Of a DNA stretch of 64,000 nt, positions 1-10,158 are shown piece by piece. Under the pieces are notes generated by a model. It worked only from the letters and a program-made list of their open reading frames with translations, was not told the DNA's origin and made no database searches. The stretch is from contig CM052361.1 of the NCBI GenBank assembly GCA_028551475.1, positions 20,287,491 through 20,351,490 of the forward strand, in the 5' to 3' direction. Each line of letters begins with the position of its first letter. Positions within the stretch are counted from its first letter, which is position 1. Source of the DNA: Casuarina equisetifolia (taxonomy: Eukaryota > Streptophyta > Magnoliopsida > Fagales > Casuarinaceae). Position numbers and translations under genes: made by a program.

Positions 1-64
1 CACGTGGGTCCCTGATTTCTCAACCCCCATGCAAGCGAACCGTTCACAATCCACTTGGTCACTT

Positions 65-72
65 CTATATAG
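65..72 (+). promoter_or_regulatory. TATA box for WI12-like gene
   Basis: A TATA motif (tatatagg) lies about 65 bases ahead of the WI12-like reading frame. It would place transcription start near position 95-100, so the protein start should lie shortly after that. This bears on the missing ATG of the gene. Confidence 0.5.
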
Positions 73-134
73 GTAACCCGTCCTCCCATCAAACAAGCTC
101 ATACTACAGAGCTCTCTTCCTATCTTGGAGCTTC

Positions 135-644
135 TTGCAAGCTTTTGCGTTTCCCAAACTGGCGACTTCACGGGGAAGCCTGGAGGAAGAAGAAGGCAAC
201 AAAAGGGTGGTGACTGCCCTCTACGAGGCCCTCAGCTCCCAGAACTTTGATGCAGTGCAAAATCTACTCACACCAGATCTAGAGTGGTGGTTCCATGGTC
301 CACCAAACCACCAACATTTGATGCGCTTGCTCACCGGTGTGCCACCGAAGTCTCCGGAAGACTTCTTCCACTTTGTTCCTCAATCCATTTTTGCCTTCGG
401 ATCGACGGTCCTCGTCGAGGGTTACGACGAGGAACGCTCTGTGTCGTGGGTGCACGCTTGGACGGTGTCTGATGGGATAATCACGCAACTAAGGGAGTAC
501 TTCAATACGTCCGTCACCGTCGCCTGCTTCGGCTCTCAGGCGTCGTCCCCGGCTGTCACGTCACAGTCAACCAACAAGTGCCAGAGCGTTTGGCAGAGCC
601 AGCTCACAGATAAGTCCGCGCCAGGCCTTGTTTTGGCTCTCTAA
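135..644 (+). CDS. WI12 / wound-induced protein 1-like (SnoaL/NTF2-fold) protein
   Basis: This is a plant WI12 (Wun1, Pfam WI12) family protein, a small single-domain protein of the SnoaL/NTF2 fold. The family is induced by wounding, senescence and stress; its biochemical role is unknown. The domain starts near EGNKRVVTALYEALSS and contains the family hallmarks LEWWFHGPP, HLMRLLTG and VHAWTVSDGIITQLREYFNT. It ends with the usual tail of the form W-x-S ... PGLVLAL. Length (about 165 aa) fits the family. Oddly, the frame has no ATG before about residue 63, inside the domain; the coordinate given starts at a TTG. The frame is open upstream past the TATA box, so the start codon may be lost, or may lie in an upstream exon or outside the window. 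The gene faces a second WI12 gene at 2591-3079. Confidence 0.82.
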   Translation: MQAFAFPKLATSRGSLEEEEGNKRVVTALYEALSSQNFDAVQNLLTPDLEWWFHGPPNHQHLMRLLTGVPPKSPEDFFHFVPQSIFAFGSTVLVEGYDEERSVSWVHAWTVSDGIITQLREYFNTSVTVACFGSQASSPAVTSQSTNKCQSVWQSQLTDKSAPGLVLAL

Positions 645-2590
645 GCTGACGGACCCCCATTAGATCAGGATTCTAGACTTTTCGTCTCTGTAAGGTCATT
701 GCCGCAATTAGTCCAAAAAGAGTAATCAAACTCCTCCGTTGCGTCAGTGTTTGATGCGTGTTTGTTTGGTAGTCTTTTTTGGGGGGATGTCCGGGAAGCT
801 TCTTCTGGTGTGCTTCCAGTCTGGCGGTTCCACTGTGTTTATCTTGTATGTTAACTCACTGTGAAAAATAATTCCGACCAGGAAAATCTTGCAGTTATTT
901 TCCTCAATCACGGTGAAGATCCAAAAACTTTTCTTGCAAGAGAGATTGATAAGACATCACATTCACTGATAATAAAAAATTGGTACGATCATTGTATGAT
1001 TAAAAATGACAAGATTCTTGATATTGCATTAGTGGAGTTCACGCGTCCAGTAAATGGTAGAATTTTTTTAAAATGATTTACGTCATAGTCGTGAAACGAT
1101 CAAGAGGTTAGGTCTTAGATGGAACAATGATAACAACAATGATTATGCAATATAACATGAAGGTTTAACAACTTCAAAACTTAACTTTTTGAAATTTTGC
1201 TCCAATAATATTGGAGCAAAAAAAATTATAGCAACAACGTGGGGCTTTTTTATTTAAATAAAGACATACAATGTGGAGTTGTTGATTGATGAAATAGCGA
1301 ACACTTGATAGAAGTTGGTCAGACAAACTAATGTCATGGGGTCCCTGCCAGCCGACGATTGTGTTTGAACTTTCTTCTTTGTGGGTGTCCAAGTCCCAAG
1401 ACAAATGCGGGCCTGCACTATCTCGGAAGTTATTGGAATTATAGATGAAGTGCACAATTAAATATAATTTACGTTTTCTCAAAAAGTAATGAAAAGAAAA
1501 TGGATGAATACATCATATAGCCAAATTTGAATATTTCAATTGCACCCTCACACCCTTGCAAGCGAGGAAGAGCCGGTCATACTTTGGACCAGTTCACGCC
1601 AGATTTCTCTAGAAGCGGAATACCATAACCAATCTCATTATTTTCAGACTCACATACCAGGAACTTCTTAGCTTACTACTAAGCCAAGGGAACGCACCTA
1701 ACGGAGGATTCATGAATGTGAATCGTGCAGCAGCAGGAACATATGCAGAAACTGAACATCGTTACAACCAGAAAACATGTTTTAGTGTAACTGTAGTCTT
1801 AGGGTTTCCTAAAAGGCTGAAAACTGCTTGCTTGCTTAAAAGTTCAAAACAGGAGCGGAAAAAGAGCCCAAAAACTTGGGCAATCGACTGTCCTAAAAGG
1901 TTATACCAACTTTTATAATGCTGAGTTATCACCTTATGATTTTGTACACTAAAGTCTATTAATGCAAGTTTACCATTCTACCAAAAAAGAAAGTGGGCAC
2001 ATTCATTGTCCTATCATATTCATAGTTCTATGAGACAACCCGGAAATCCCTTGTTTTTTTTCTAGTATTCGCAAGAATCAAAAGCAATTATCTTTCATGA
2101 TGTTGTCACAATATCACACGCAATGACTCTTACATCCAAGGTTCTGGTGATTCAAACATTAAATATGTCACTAGTTCCTCGTAATCGGGACATAGATATG
2201 TGGCTCTCAACAGTTGACTTTTGAAGAAAGTGGGTGCAAATCCGACAAAGAGATCCGTTTGCTGTATGACAAAATCTCAAACAAGGTTATGTAATCATAT
2301 TAGGTAACTGGGTATATTATAATAGTAAACAGTCTATCGACGCAAGTTCGTTTTACTTTGAACTGGCTAAAAGATTAACAGGACGCCAAACAAATTTAAG
2401 TTCGATTTCTCCTATGTCGTGGAAAGTTGACACAGATATCTTGTTCTTTCAAGCAATGCATATTGTAAACATACAAGTAACAGGCTTACTTGTATAGCTT
2501 CGACAAGGTAATTTTTTCTTTTTCATGTATAGCTTTCTGGAGTTCTAAGTCACGGACCTGAACATGAATCTAAAGTAAATATCCAGCCGC
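645..2590. other. Intergenic, no gene recognised
   Basis: This is the space between the convergent WI12 genes. It is AT-rich with many short open frames, none resembling a known domain. The first few hundred bases are presumably the 3' UTR of the upstream gene. Confidence 0.5.
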
Positions 2591-3079
2591 TCAGAAGACC
2601 AGTACAAGATCCGGTAACGAGCGTCTCAAACGCTGCCGATGGTCGCTTCGCCACACCGGAATCTCATCTCCGGGCTCGGAAACTCTAAGCAACACGGTGA
2701 GCCACGTGTTGAAATACTCGCGGAATTGAACAATCATGTCTTCCTTCAGCGTCCAAACCTGTACCCAGTAAGCCTTCAGTCCGTCCCATCCCTCCATGAT
2801 CACCCGGTCGCCAATCGCCATGATGCTGCGAGGTCTGAACTTGAACTCAGAGTGCCTCGATTCCCCCGTGAGTATCTTCATCATGTGATGGCATTGCGGA
2901 GGTCCATGGTACCACCATTCAAGATCTGCAGCAACTATCCTAGCAATGGTCTCAGTGTCACCACGCGCCAATGCCTTGTACAGCATATTCACAACCTTCT
3001 TGTTCCGTCGTTCGCGCTGCGACACCGGTGGTTTTTCCTGCTCCTTTTCCGGCATGAGCTCAGCGCGGTTGATCCCCAT
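2591..3079 (-). CDS. WI12 / wound-induced protein 1-like protein
   Basis: This is an intact single-exon WI12 family gene of 162 aa with a clear ATG. The N-terminus is charged (PEKEQEKPPVSQRERRNKK). The domain follows: KVVNMLYKALARGDTETIARI, then LEWWYHGPP, HHMMKILTG and VQVWTLKEDMIVQFREYFNTW. The C-terminal tail (VWRSDHRQRLRRSLPDLVLVF) is diagnostic of the family. It is paralogous to the product at 135-644 but clearly diverged, so the pair is an old duplication in convergent orientation. A TATA box lies about 100 bases upstream. A stress or wound-response role is known for the family; the molecular activity is not. Confidence 0.92.
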   Translation of the reverse strand: MGINRAELMPEKEQEKPPVSQRERRNKKVVNMLYKALARGDTETIARIVAADLEWWYHGPPQCHHMMKILTGESRHSEFKFRPRSIMAIGDRVIMEGWDGLKAYWVQVWTLKEDMIVQFREYFNTWLTVLLRVSEPGDEIPVWRSDHRQRLRRSLPDLVLVF

Positions 3080-3174
3080 AACACAGCAGCGAAAGGCTGG
3101 GGATGATTCTGTAGGAAATGAGGAAGGTTCTTACTGTATTATTCTACGATCTGCTTTACACGCATGTGAGGACT

Positions 3175-3182
3175 ACTTATAG
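3175..3182 (-). promoter_or_regulatory. TATA box for minus-strand WI12 gene
   Basis: Reading the minus strand, CTATAAGT lies about 96 bases before the ATG at 3079, the right spacing for a plant core promoter with a short leader. Confidence 0.55.
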
Positions 3183-4823
3183 AAGCCGCAGGCACAGAGG
3201 ATTTGCGAATCAACGGCCAAAAGTTATTGTTTTTGCGGACGTGAATGTTGATCTGATGGATGAGAACGGCTCCCATGCATGGACGAAAATGTCATCGGGC
3301 GGCTAATAGGAGGAAATATGCGAAGAATATTCAACCATTTGGAAGGGCATGGTCCTTGAACACATACAGACAAATTTATTGGAACTCAAAAGTTAAATAA
3401 ATTTTAAACGTCTCCTTTGACTGTCTATGATCAGGAGTGACCCTAAATTGTGGAAAAACACAATTGGAAAAGCGAATATAATGCTAAGAAAACCAAATCT
3501 AAAATCAGTGAGTTTAATTTAATAGGAAATTTGGGGGTCTGCTTCCAATAATAACATAAAAAAATAAGAATAATTTGGGTGGGTCAAATGTGTATGTAGG
3601 CATGTATTCGAGCGACACAATTTTTCGTGATGCCGGAAACTTCCTTACGAAAACCCGAAATAATTATTTATACAATGGCTTATGGTTAAGTCATAGCACT
3701 CGTACATGTGTGTATTGAATGATTCAAAATCATCTCTAATGGCTTCTCAGCCAAGAAACAGCTGTAGAAACTCATTTCCACATCAAGTTTACCAAGATCG
3801 ATGAGGTCAAGAGCCAAATTGGGCAACAGCACATGGTAGCTCTTCTTCGTCAGGCCCCACGCGGGCAGAGGCCTTCCTCACCGCTTTCTTGAATACAATC
3901 CAACGAAAATTGTTAAGGCAAACGAGTTTCATCCTAAAATTTATAAACAATGAGAGATATATTCATGTTTAATATAAGATCAAATTCATATATTTGTATT
4001 TTTAATGTGGGATAAACATCCTTAATAAAAAAAATCCAAATTCAAGGGGCCACAACCCTTGGACTTCCTCCCAAATATGTTAGCCAGATGTTTTAGAGGG
4101 GTTTATGGAACCCTTAACCTAATCATTAGAGACGTTCATGCTTCTCCTAGGGACAGTCTCGAAATCCTTTCCTTCGTAATGAAGGTGTTGACTTTAATAC
4201 ATTTTTTGCGTTAATAGAGTGAAATCACAAAGCATGTAGTTCCTTTTCTCTAATTCTAGGTAATTTTCTTTTGTTCTACACAGTTCTAGACTAACCTGTT
4301 GCAGCATTTCACGCGGTGGGGGACGCTCTTTCCGTCAGCCCAACCGTCAGGTCATTTGTTAATTAAACTTTCGCCGAATGGGACCTCTGTCTCTAATGTT
4401 AATGGCAAGACCGCGACAGCGACAAAAAGTAAATGTTGAGTTTTCCGATGCAATGGAAAGCTACCCAAGACAAACGGCAGCATCTGATCTGTTCGAGTTT
4501 TCCGATGCAATGCTCTCTCCTATTATTGGTCAAGAGGAACTCTTACACCTAACCTGTGTTTCCGCTCTCTGTATTGAAATATGACTGTTAAAAATGAAGA
4601 TGGAGCCGCAGCCCGATAGACAAGGTGTTTTGTTGAAATTAATTGTTGGAAATTGTAAGTAATGAGTTAATATTTAATTTAACTTATTTCAACTTAACTA
4701 GTAACAAGAACAAAGAAAATTGTAGTACAGAGAGTATCAGTTTCTACACCATAATATCTAACTAAAGAACTTATTTAAACCAAAGTTGGAGACTCTGAAA
4801 AAAGAGTTGAAACAATCACAATA
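3183..4823. other. Intergenic, no gene recognised
   Basis: I see no coding frame with recognisable domains. A short repeated phrase (gttttccgatgcaatg) occurs near 4439 and 4497, about 58 bases apart, suggesting a small local duplication. Confidence 0.4.
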
Positions 4824-5211
4824 CTATTAGGTTTGGAATAAATTAGTTAGGATAATTATGTAACTATTATATTTGTATTATAGGTAGTTTATAAGGGTTT
4901 CCCAATCTTATTCTATTTAGGTCTTCTAGTCCTATTCTATTTGAGTTTCCTTGGTACTTGTATAAAAAGAAACCTTATGGGAAAACCTAGGTATGAGGTC
5001 GAGAGTGATTAAGAGAAAACAGAGGTTTTTCCGTAAGTACTGTAAGCCCTCCTCATCATAGTGAAGAATTGCTTCTTAGGCCAAGGATGTAGGGATTATC
5101 CCGAACCTTGTAATTTCTGTGTGTTCTTTACTTGACTAATATTCTCTTTGTGTGTAAAGTGAGATCTTGAGAGATTCCGTGAGTTTAGATTCACGGGTTT
5201 GTTTTCTAACA
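4824..5211 (+). mobile_element. Copia-type LTR remnant
   Basis: The segment has the order of a plant copia LTR in plus orientation: a start like ctattaggtttggaataa, a TATA-like run (tataaaaag) near 4961, a purine-rich transcribed region, then the phrase cccgaacct followed by a gtgtgttcttt stretch, and an end at ctaaca. The start resembles the LTR that begins near 6641, and 5040-5160 resembles, in reverse complement, 52595-52700. No target duplication was found, so borders are approximate. Confidence 0.5.
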
Positions 5212-5597
5212 AACATGTTCGATTCATCATCTATGTTAATTTGAGAATCACAAAAGATCATAATATTCCCAATACTAGATATAGCTGCCACTATATGTTT
5301 TTCAACTTCCTTTTCTTCATTCCTTGATTCTTCTTTCTTAAGTATTCTGCAGTCTCTCTTATAATGGCCAAACTTACTACAATGATAGCACTTGACATCT
5401 TTCCTCGAACGTGAGACTCCACGTGATCTATCAGAATTTAGTGCTCTACTCTTGCTTCTACCTCTACTCTTGCTTCTGTCTCTATTTCTGTCTACATATC
5501 TGTTTCTCCCCTTTCTTTTTATAACCAATACTTCTATATATCCATGTGCTCCTTGCTCAATTATTCTAGTATCGGAACCAGGTTTGGATCCTAACAA
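5212..5597 (-). pseudogene. Copia gag fragment with CCHC zinc knuckle
   Basis: On the minus strand there is a basic Arg/Ser-rich stretch (DRSKSRGRSKSR) followed by the zinc knuckle CYHCSKFGHYKRDC (C-x2-C-x4-H-x4-C) and an acidic Lys/Glu linker. This is the C-terminal part of a Ty1/copia Gag, normally followed by the protease. The frame then runs into plus-oriented LTR sequence and ends, and the capsid part upstream of the knuckle is missing. It is a gag scrap in the opposite orientation to the LTR pieces around it, so the locus is a nested or rearranged set of elements. Confidence 0.75.
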
Positions 5598-6640
5598 GTG
5601 GTATGGGAGATAAGCTTAGTTCTTAACAAGTGGTATGGCAAGCATGGACTGTGGAAGATTGGGACCAAACGTGGTGAACGCAATTGAAGAAGCAGATTGA
5701 TGTGTTTTGAGGTAAGATTTTCCCTTTCCCTAAATCCAGTTTGATTTTGGATGATATTAATGTGGATCAATCGGAATATGTTGTTGGAGTTGTGGATTGA
5801 GGTTTGCAAAGTGCAGGTCTATATCTTTCTGTCTATATCTGAGCATTTGGCTCAAGTTGTGGTGTTAGATGACAGAGAATGATGGAGATATTAATGTTTG
5901 AGGGGGAGCACTTTGTTAATGTTGTTGATGAATTGTTGATTGAAGGGGAGCATGTGATGCTCTTATGTTGACACGATACTCCTATATTGATGTGATTGAT
6001 GAAGTAAAAGTTTAGGATTTTCAAATTTGTCAATATTCAGATGAGGTGTATTGAGACTCCGATGGTTGATTTCGAGGAAGCACCAACAATTTTAGATGGG
6101 AGATGGACTTTTCGTGGGAGATTTTGAAGAGTGATCTCAATTGTTGTGAAAGTCTCATGATTTTTACTTTTATTGAGGGCCTTATGGTGGAGGACACATT
6201 TAGATGGAAAAAGCCAATGATGATGTGCGGATGCTTGGAGAGAAACATGGCCTAGGAGAGGTGTAACTTAGAAGAAGTTGCAGTGGAAGTGCATAAGGAG
6301 GTATGACCTAAGAGAGGTGTGATTTAAAGAAAAGGCAAGATGGCACAGTTGATGTGGGCTTGTTTTGAAGAGAGTTTTGTCCAATCTTTCTCTATCAAAA
6401 AGATTGTAGTTGTAGAAGTTGAAGAGAGTTTTTTGCAATCTTCTCTTTCAAAAGATTGTGGTTGAAGAAAGTTTACTTAGTCTTTCTTTGTCCAAAGACA
6501 ATAGCTGTGGAAGTTGAAGAGAGTTTCTCCAATCTTTCTCTTATTAAAGATTGTGGTTATGTAGTTGATAATTTGAAGAGATTTTCTATACTTTCCTATG
6601 GTGTAGGGATGTTGCACCAAATTGTTCCAAGGGGGAGATT
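5585..6640 (+). mobile_element. Internal region of a non-coding LTR element
   Basis: Two copies of an aacaagtggtatgg phrase (near 5592 and 5624) resemble the junction of an LTR with a tRNA-Met-type primer binding site (normally tggtatcag). About 1 kb later a polypurine run (aagggggaga, about 6629-6640) is followed directly by an LTR-like start. The sequence between has no gag or pol coding. The arrangement fits a non-autonomous (LARD-like) copia relative, heavily decayed. Confidence 0.45.
6382..6553 (+). repeat. Hairpin-forming ~50-bp tandem repeat
   Basis: Three clear copies, and a fourth degenerate one near 6477, repeat a gttgaagagagtttt phrase followed by an inverted repeat of the form caatcttt...aaagattg. 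The stems are at 6382-6389/6399-6406, 6436-6442/6452-6458 and 6530-6537/6546-6553. Each could fold as a 7-8 bp stem with a 9-10 base loop. Confidence 0.6.
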
Positions 6641-7131
6641 GTTAGGATTGGTGGAATAATTAGATTAAAAGGTATGATTGTCATTACAATTAGGGGTCTT
6701 TATGTAATTGTGGAACTAGGAAATATCTTCTAGATGTAGTGGATTTCCTAGTAGTGTTGGATTAGGATTCTTATCCTTATATGGAGTAGGTTTTCTTAGT
6801 AGTATTCAACTAGGATTCCTTTAGGGTTTCTCTATAAATAGGAGAAGTATAAAGAAACCTAGTGGGCAAATTGAGAGAGTCCCCATGGGGGACTAATTGT
6901 TGAAGAAGGCCTCTCTCATGAATTGTAGTTAATGAGAGAATCCATGAGATACCTATTTGAGGAGAGGGCATGTATGATGAGAAAATCTAATGAGAAGAGA
7001 CTACAGGGGACGTAGGACATTATGATGTTCCGAACCTTTTAAATATGTTGTGTTTGGGTGTGTGTGTTCTTATATTTGTGTGTTCAATCTCTATGTGGAT
7101 GATGCGACTTTGTTGAATTCTCCCAACAAAC
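6641..7131 (+). mobile_element. Copia-type LTR remnant (3' LTR)
   Basis: This begins right after a polypurine run with ttgttaggattggtggaata. It has a TATA box (ctataaatagg) near 6832, then ggggacgtaggacatta and ccgaacctttt, and ends near cccaaca. These are standard landmarks of plant copia LTRs. It resembles 4824-5211 only partly, so the two are probably not the paired ends of one recent insertion. Confidence 0.55.
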
Positions 7132-7482
7132 ACAACCAAAAGTACAAGAAGGTTTGGTTCGAATTTAGAAGATACAGTTAGTGTTTCAACCTTAACAAAC
7201 TTAGCACTCAAAACGTCAAGAAATTTGCAAATTCAAACAAGCAAAAGCAAGCTAATGGATTGCAAAACAAATATCAAGGATCTGCAAAAAACATCAGTGC
7301 AGCCTCAACCATCAGCAACTCGGTTTCTACTCTTCCTTAATTAAACTTATGCTGCTTTATCCTTCAATTACTTCAGCCGAATGAACCCTTTCCTAGTCAA
7401 ATGAATGCTGCAGTAAGCTATCGACTGCTTGTGTCACCAGTAGCAATTAAATTTGGCACAACAATAATTTTAAGTTAAAACC

Positions 7483-7680
7483 TGGTATTAGAGCAGGTTT
7501 CAGGTTCAACTCCTACCATCTAGAATAGATTGTTAAAGGGAAGGAATTGTTGGACTTAAAAAGGATGCCAAGTGGCTAGAAAGTCTATAAATATAGCTGT
7601 TGTAGATTGTAAAGAAATATGGTGTGCCTCCCTAACAACACTTATTTTTAATGCAACAATAACATCCAAGGTCCTAGGAC
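7483..7680 (+). mobile_element. TRIM-like miniature LTR element fragment
   Basis: A primer-binding-site-like tggtattagagc (7483-7494) is followed only about 40 bases later by a purine tract (aaagggaagga, 7535-7545) and then tgttggactt with a TATA box (ctataaata, 7585-7593). A PBS and polypurine tract this close together are the hallmark of TRIM elements. I could not see a matching upstream LTR, so this is a fragment or a false match. Confidence 0.4.
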
Positions 7681-10158
7681 TAAAAGCTAAACTGACTAAC
7701 CCTCAACAAACAGGCATAAACGTGTTAAAAGAAACTAATTTATAGTTCACTCCTATTTCAACTAAATCAATAATTGAAGTAAAAAAAAAAAAAAAAAGCA
7801 AAGCAAACAGGGTCTCTATTTCTTCACCATAACCTAGAATTCAAGATCTTATTTGTACACAAGTTCGAGACTTTGGCATGAATATATTATGAGAGTCCAA
7901 AAACAAATACAGTACAAGCAATACTACGGAAAAGTTTGGCTGGGATTCAAAAGACACAACAAGGGTTTCAACCTTAACAAACAATGGGAAAAAAAGAAAA
8001 TTCTACTAGAAACAACAGTTGTGCGTCAAATAAAATGCAGCATGTGATAATCCAATCAGTATTGTTTGCAAATGAAAAAGAAGATTGGTGTAGCTGTTAC
8101 GGAAGTTGGAAGAAAGTTGTCTAGACAACCACCGCAGCAAATCAGTGGCCATGAAGAAAGAGAGAGAATAATCGGCACTCAACATGCTGCGTTATGGATT
8201 CTTGACGCAGCCCAAAATAATAATTCGGATCTAGTACAAGCTCGCTAGCAAGAGTTCCTGAGAAGTTTTCTCATTGAAGATTAAGATGGGATTTCTTGTT
8301 TGGTACCCTTGACTATGATAACTTTTCAAAGCTATAATCACAATTCTAATTAATTATGTTTTACATCTTAAGGCCCAAAGAAGAAGCCCAAAAAAAATGA
8401 CCCATTTATAATATCAATCTATCATTTTCTTTGGCCATTGGATCTATGTTGCCCCAATCATTTCCAGCCATTGGATCTCTTTTTTTAACCTAACCCTATT
8501 ATATAAGTCTAAGTAAATTCTCTTGGGGGTAGGGTTGAAGATTAATTAGAGGTTAAGTCTCAAGCTTATGCTTTACATTTTGTGTCTCTTTGAAATTACT
8601 CACGAAAGTAACAAATGTCTCTTCATTATTTCATATCATTTTGGATTACTATATAAGAGTGATGAATGTGTCTTAAATGTTCTATACCTCTTTGATTATT
8701 CTAAAAGAGTAGTAAAAACTTATATTTAGTAGTTTTGTATCTTATTGATTTGTTCCAATTGAGTAGTGAACATATTTCAATATCCCGTTTCAGGTTGATT
8801 TGTTTCTACAAAGCGTATTTTTAGTTTTCACAAATTTGTTTCCCTTTTCCCTTATCACCTTAGACCGGTGTCAATTCTATAGCTAAAATTTTTGTTCTAT
8901 ATAATTTTTGCATAAATAAGAGGTCGTATCAATAGAAAGAACATAGGGTGGAGGTAATTGTACTTCAATACAAAGAGGCATTCTTTTCCTATTGTTCCGT
9001 TCTCGCCAGAATTCTCCTCTTTCATTTTGTTCAAGAGCCAATATGAACTCCTTATCATTGATCAGCGCAGGTTAGAATGACCTGGTTGAAATGTTGCTCG
9101 GTGTAGGATAGTAGAATAAACCCTGACTGCCAAAGTCTTTATGGTTCTTCCTTTCACGAGGATGATTCGTGAACTGAACATCTGGCCTGTCTTTGGAGTT
9201 ACCTTTGAGATTCCCTTTGATGAAATAAAAAAGGTCTGATTCTGTACAACGATCAAAAGGATTAACACGAATATTGAAGAGTCAACCAAGGTCGGGGCCC
9301 TGCTCTGCATTTTTGCAGTATGACAGCGAACAGGCTCGGTTGGAACTGACAAGTAAGTGGTCAGAACTATAGTATATTCGACCGACTTACATGATTTCTT
9401 ACATCTTTATACACGAGTAGTTACAAAAGAATCTTAGCTTTTTTTAAATTTTTCTAGGGAACCAACATTACAATGGCGATGACGTAGGAACCCAACTAGG
9501 CATTTGTGCAGAATTCTAGGAGATACAGATAAATATTGTGAGCCAACATTTTTAAACCACTAGATGGAACGGGAAGTGAGTCACGAGCCCCTCCAGCCCT
9601 GTTAAAACCACCACCACCTCTTGCTTATAGTATGAGTACTGCACGACAGAACTACCCTAGAGCCCTTTAAGTCAACATTTTATATTTCACGACCCCAAAC
9701 TTGAGTTTAGATCCAAACTCTCTCTCATTTGATTCCTGAGTTTGGGATCACATGGAACCAGTTGTAGTACAGAAGATAGATGAGTAATGTGGAAGTGTGA
9801 AAAAGGTGCGACTACTGCTCATGTCGTTCCAAGGGATGTTGGTGATTGTATGAAGAACAGTTCAAAAAGCAAGTAGCTTTTCATGCACTCTTAAACGGAG
9901 AAATAAAGGCTAGATAATTAGAGCAGCAATAATTTCTGAAATGGTCACTTAGTCAATTAGCTTAGGGTTCAACTTATAGGAACTCCAACAATGAGGTTTT
10001 TGATTCAACACCTTACATACATGAGTTGGATGCATGTATTGTAATATTAAAAAAAAAAAGATTTCCAAATGATAATAACAGATACTAAAGATCAACTGCT
10101 TCTTTGGTACAAATTCTGAGCCAATTAAATTACAAATGAAATGCATTAGCTATTGCGG
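7681..10158. other. Gene-free, old repeat-like sequence
   Basis: No coding region is recognised. There is a poly-A run near 7783. Sequence at 7930-7981 resembles 7147-7200 (both end in gtttcaaccttaacaaac), and ggccattggatct occurs twice around 8440-8480. The stretch 8385-8970 has the texture of an old LTR but no firm borders. The open frame on the minus strand at 9062-9352 matches nothing I know. Confidence 0.35.

Noticed and set aside
861..1076. Plus-strand open frame of 71 codons with GTG start
   Set aside because: No ATG, no family match, AT-rich composition like the surrounding intergenic DNA.
4824..7131. One intact LTR element spanning both LTR-like segments
   Set aside because: The two LTR-like ends differ too much in length and sequence, no target duplication was found, and gag lies in the opposite orientation.
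7495..7525. tRNA-like T-arm phrase (ggttcaactcc)
   Set aside because: No acceptor or anticodon stems around it; fits sequence next to a retroelement primer binding site.
9062..9352. Minus-strand open frame of 96 codons
   Set aside because: Starts at a non-ATG codon and shows no recognisable domain or splice context.
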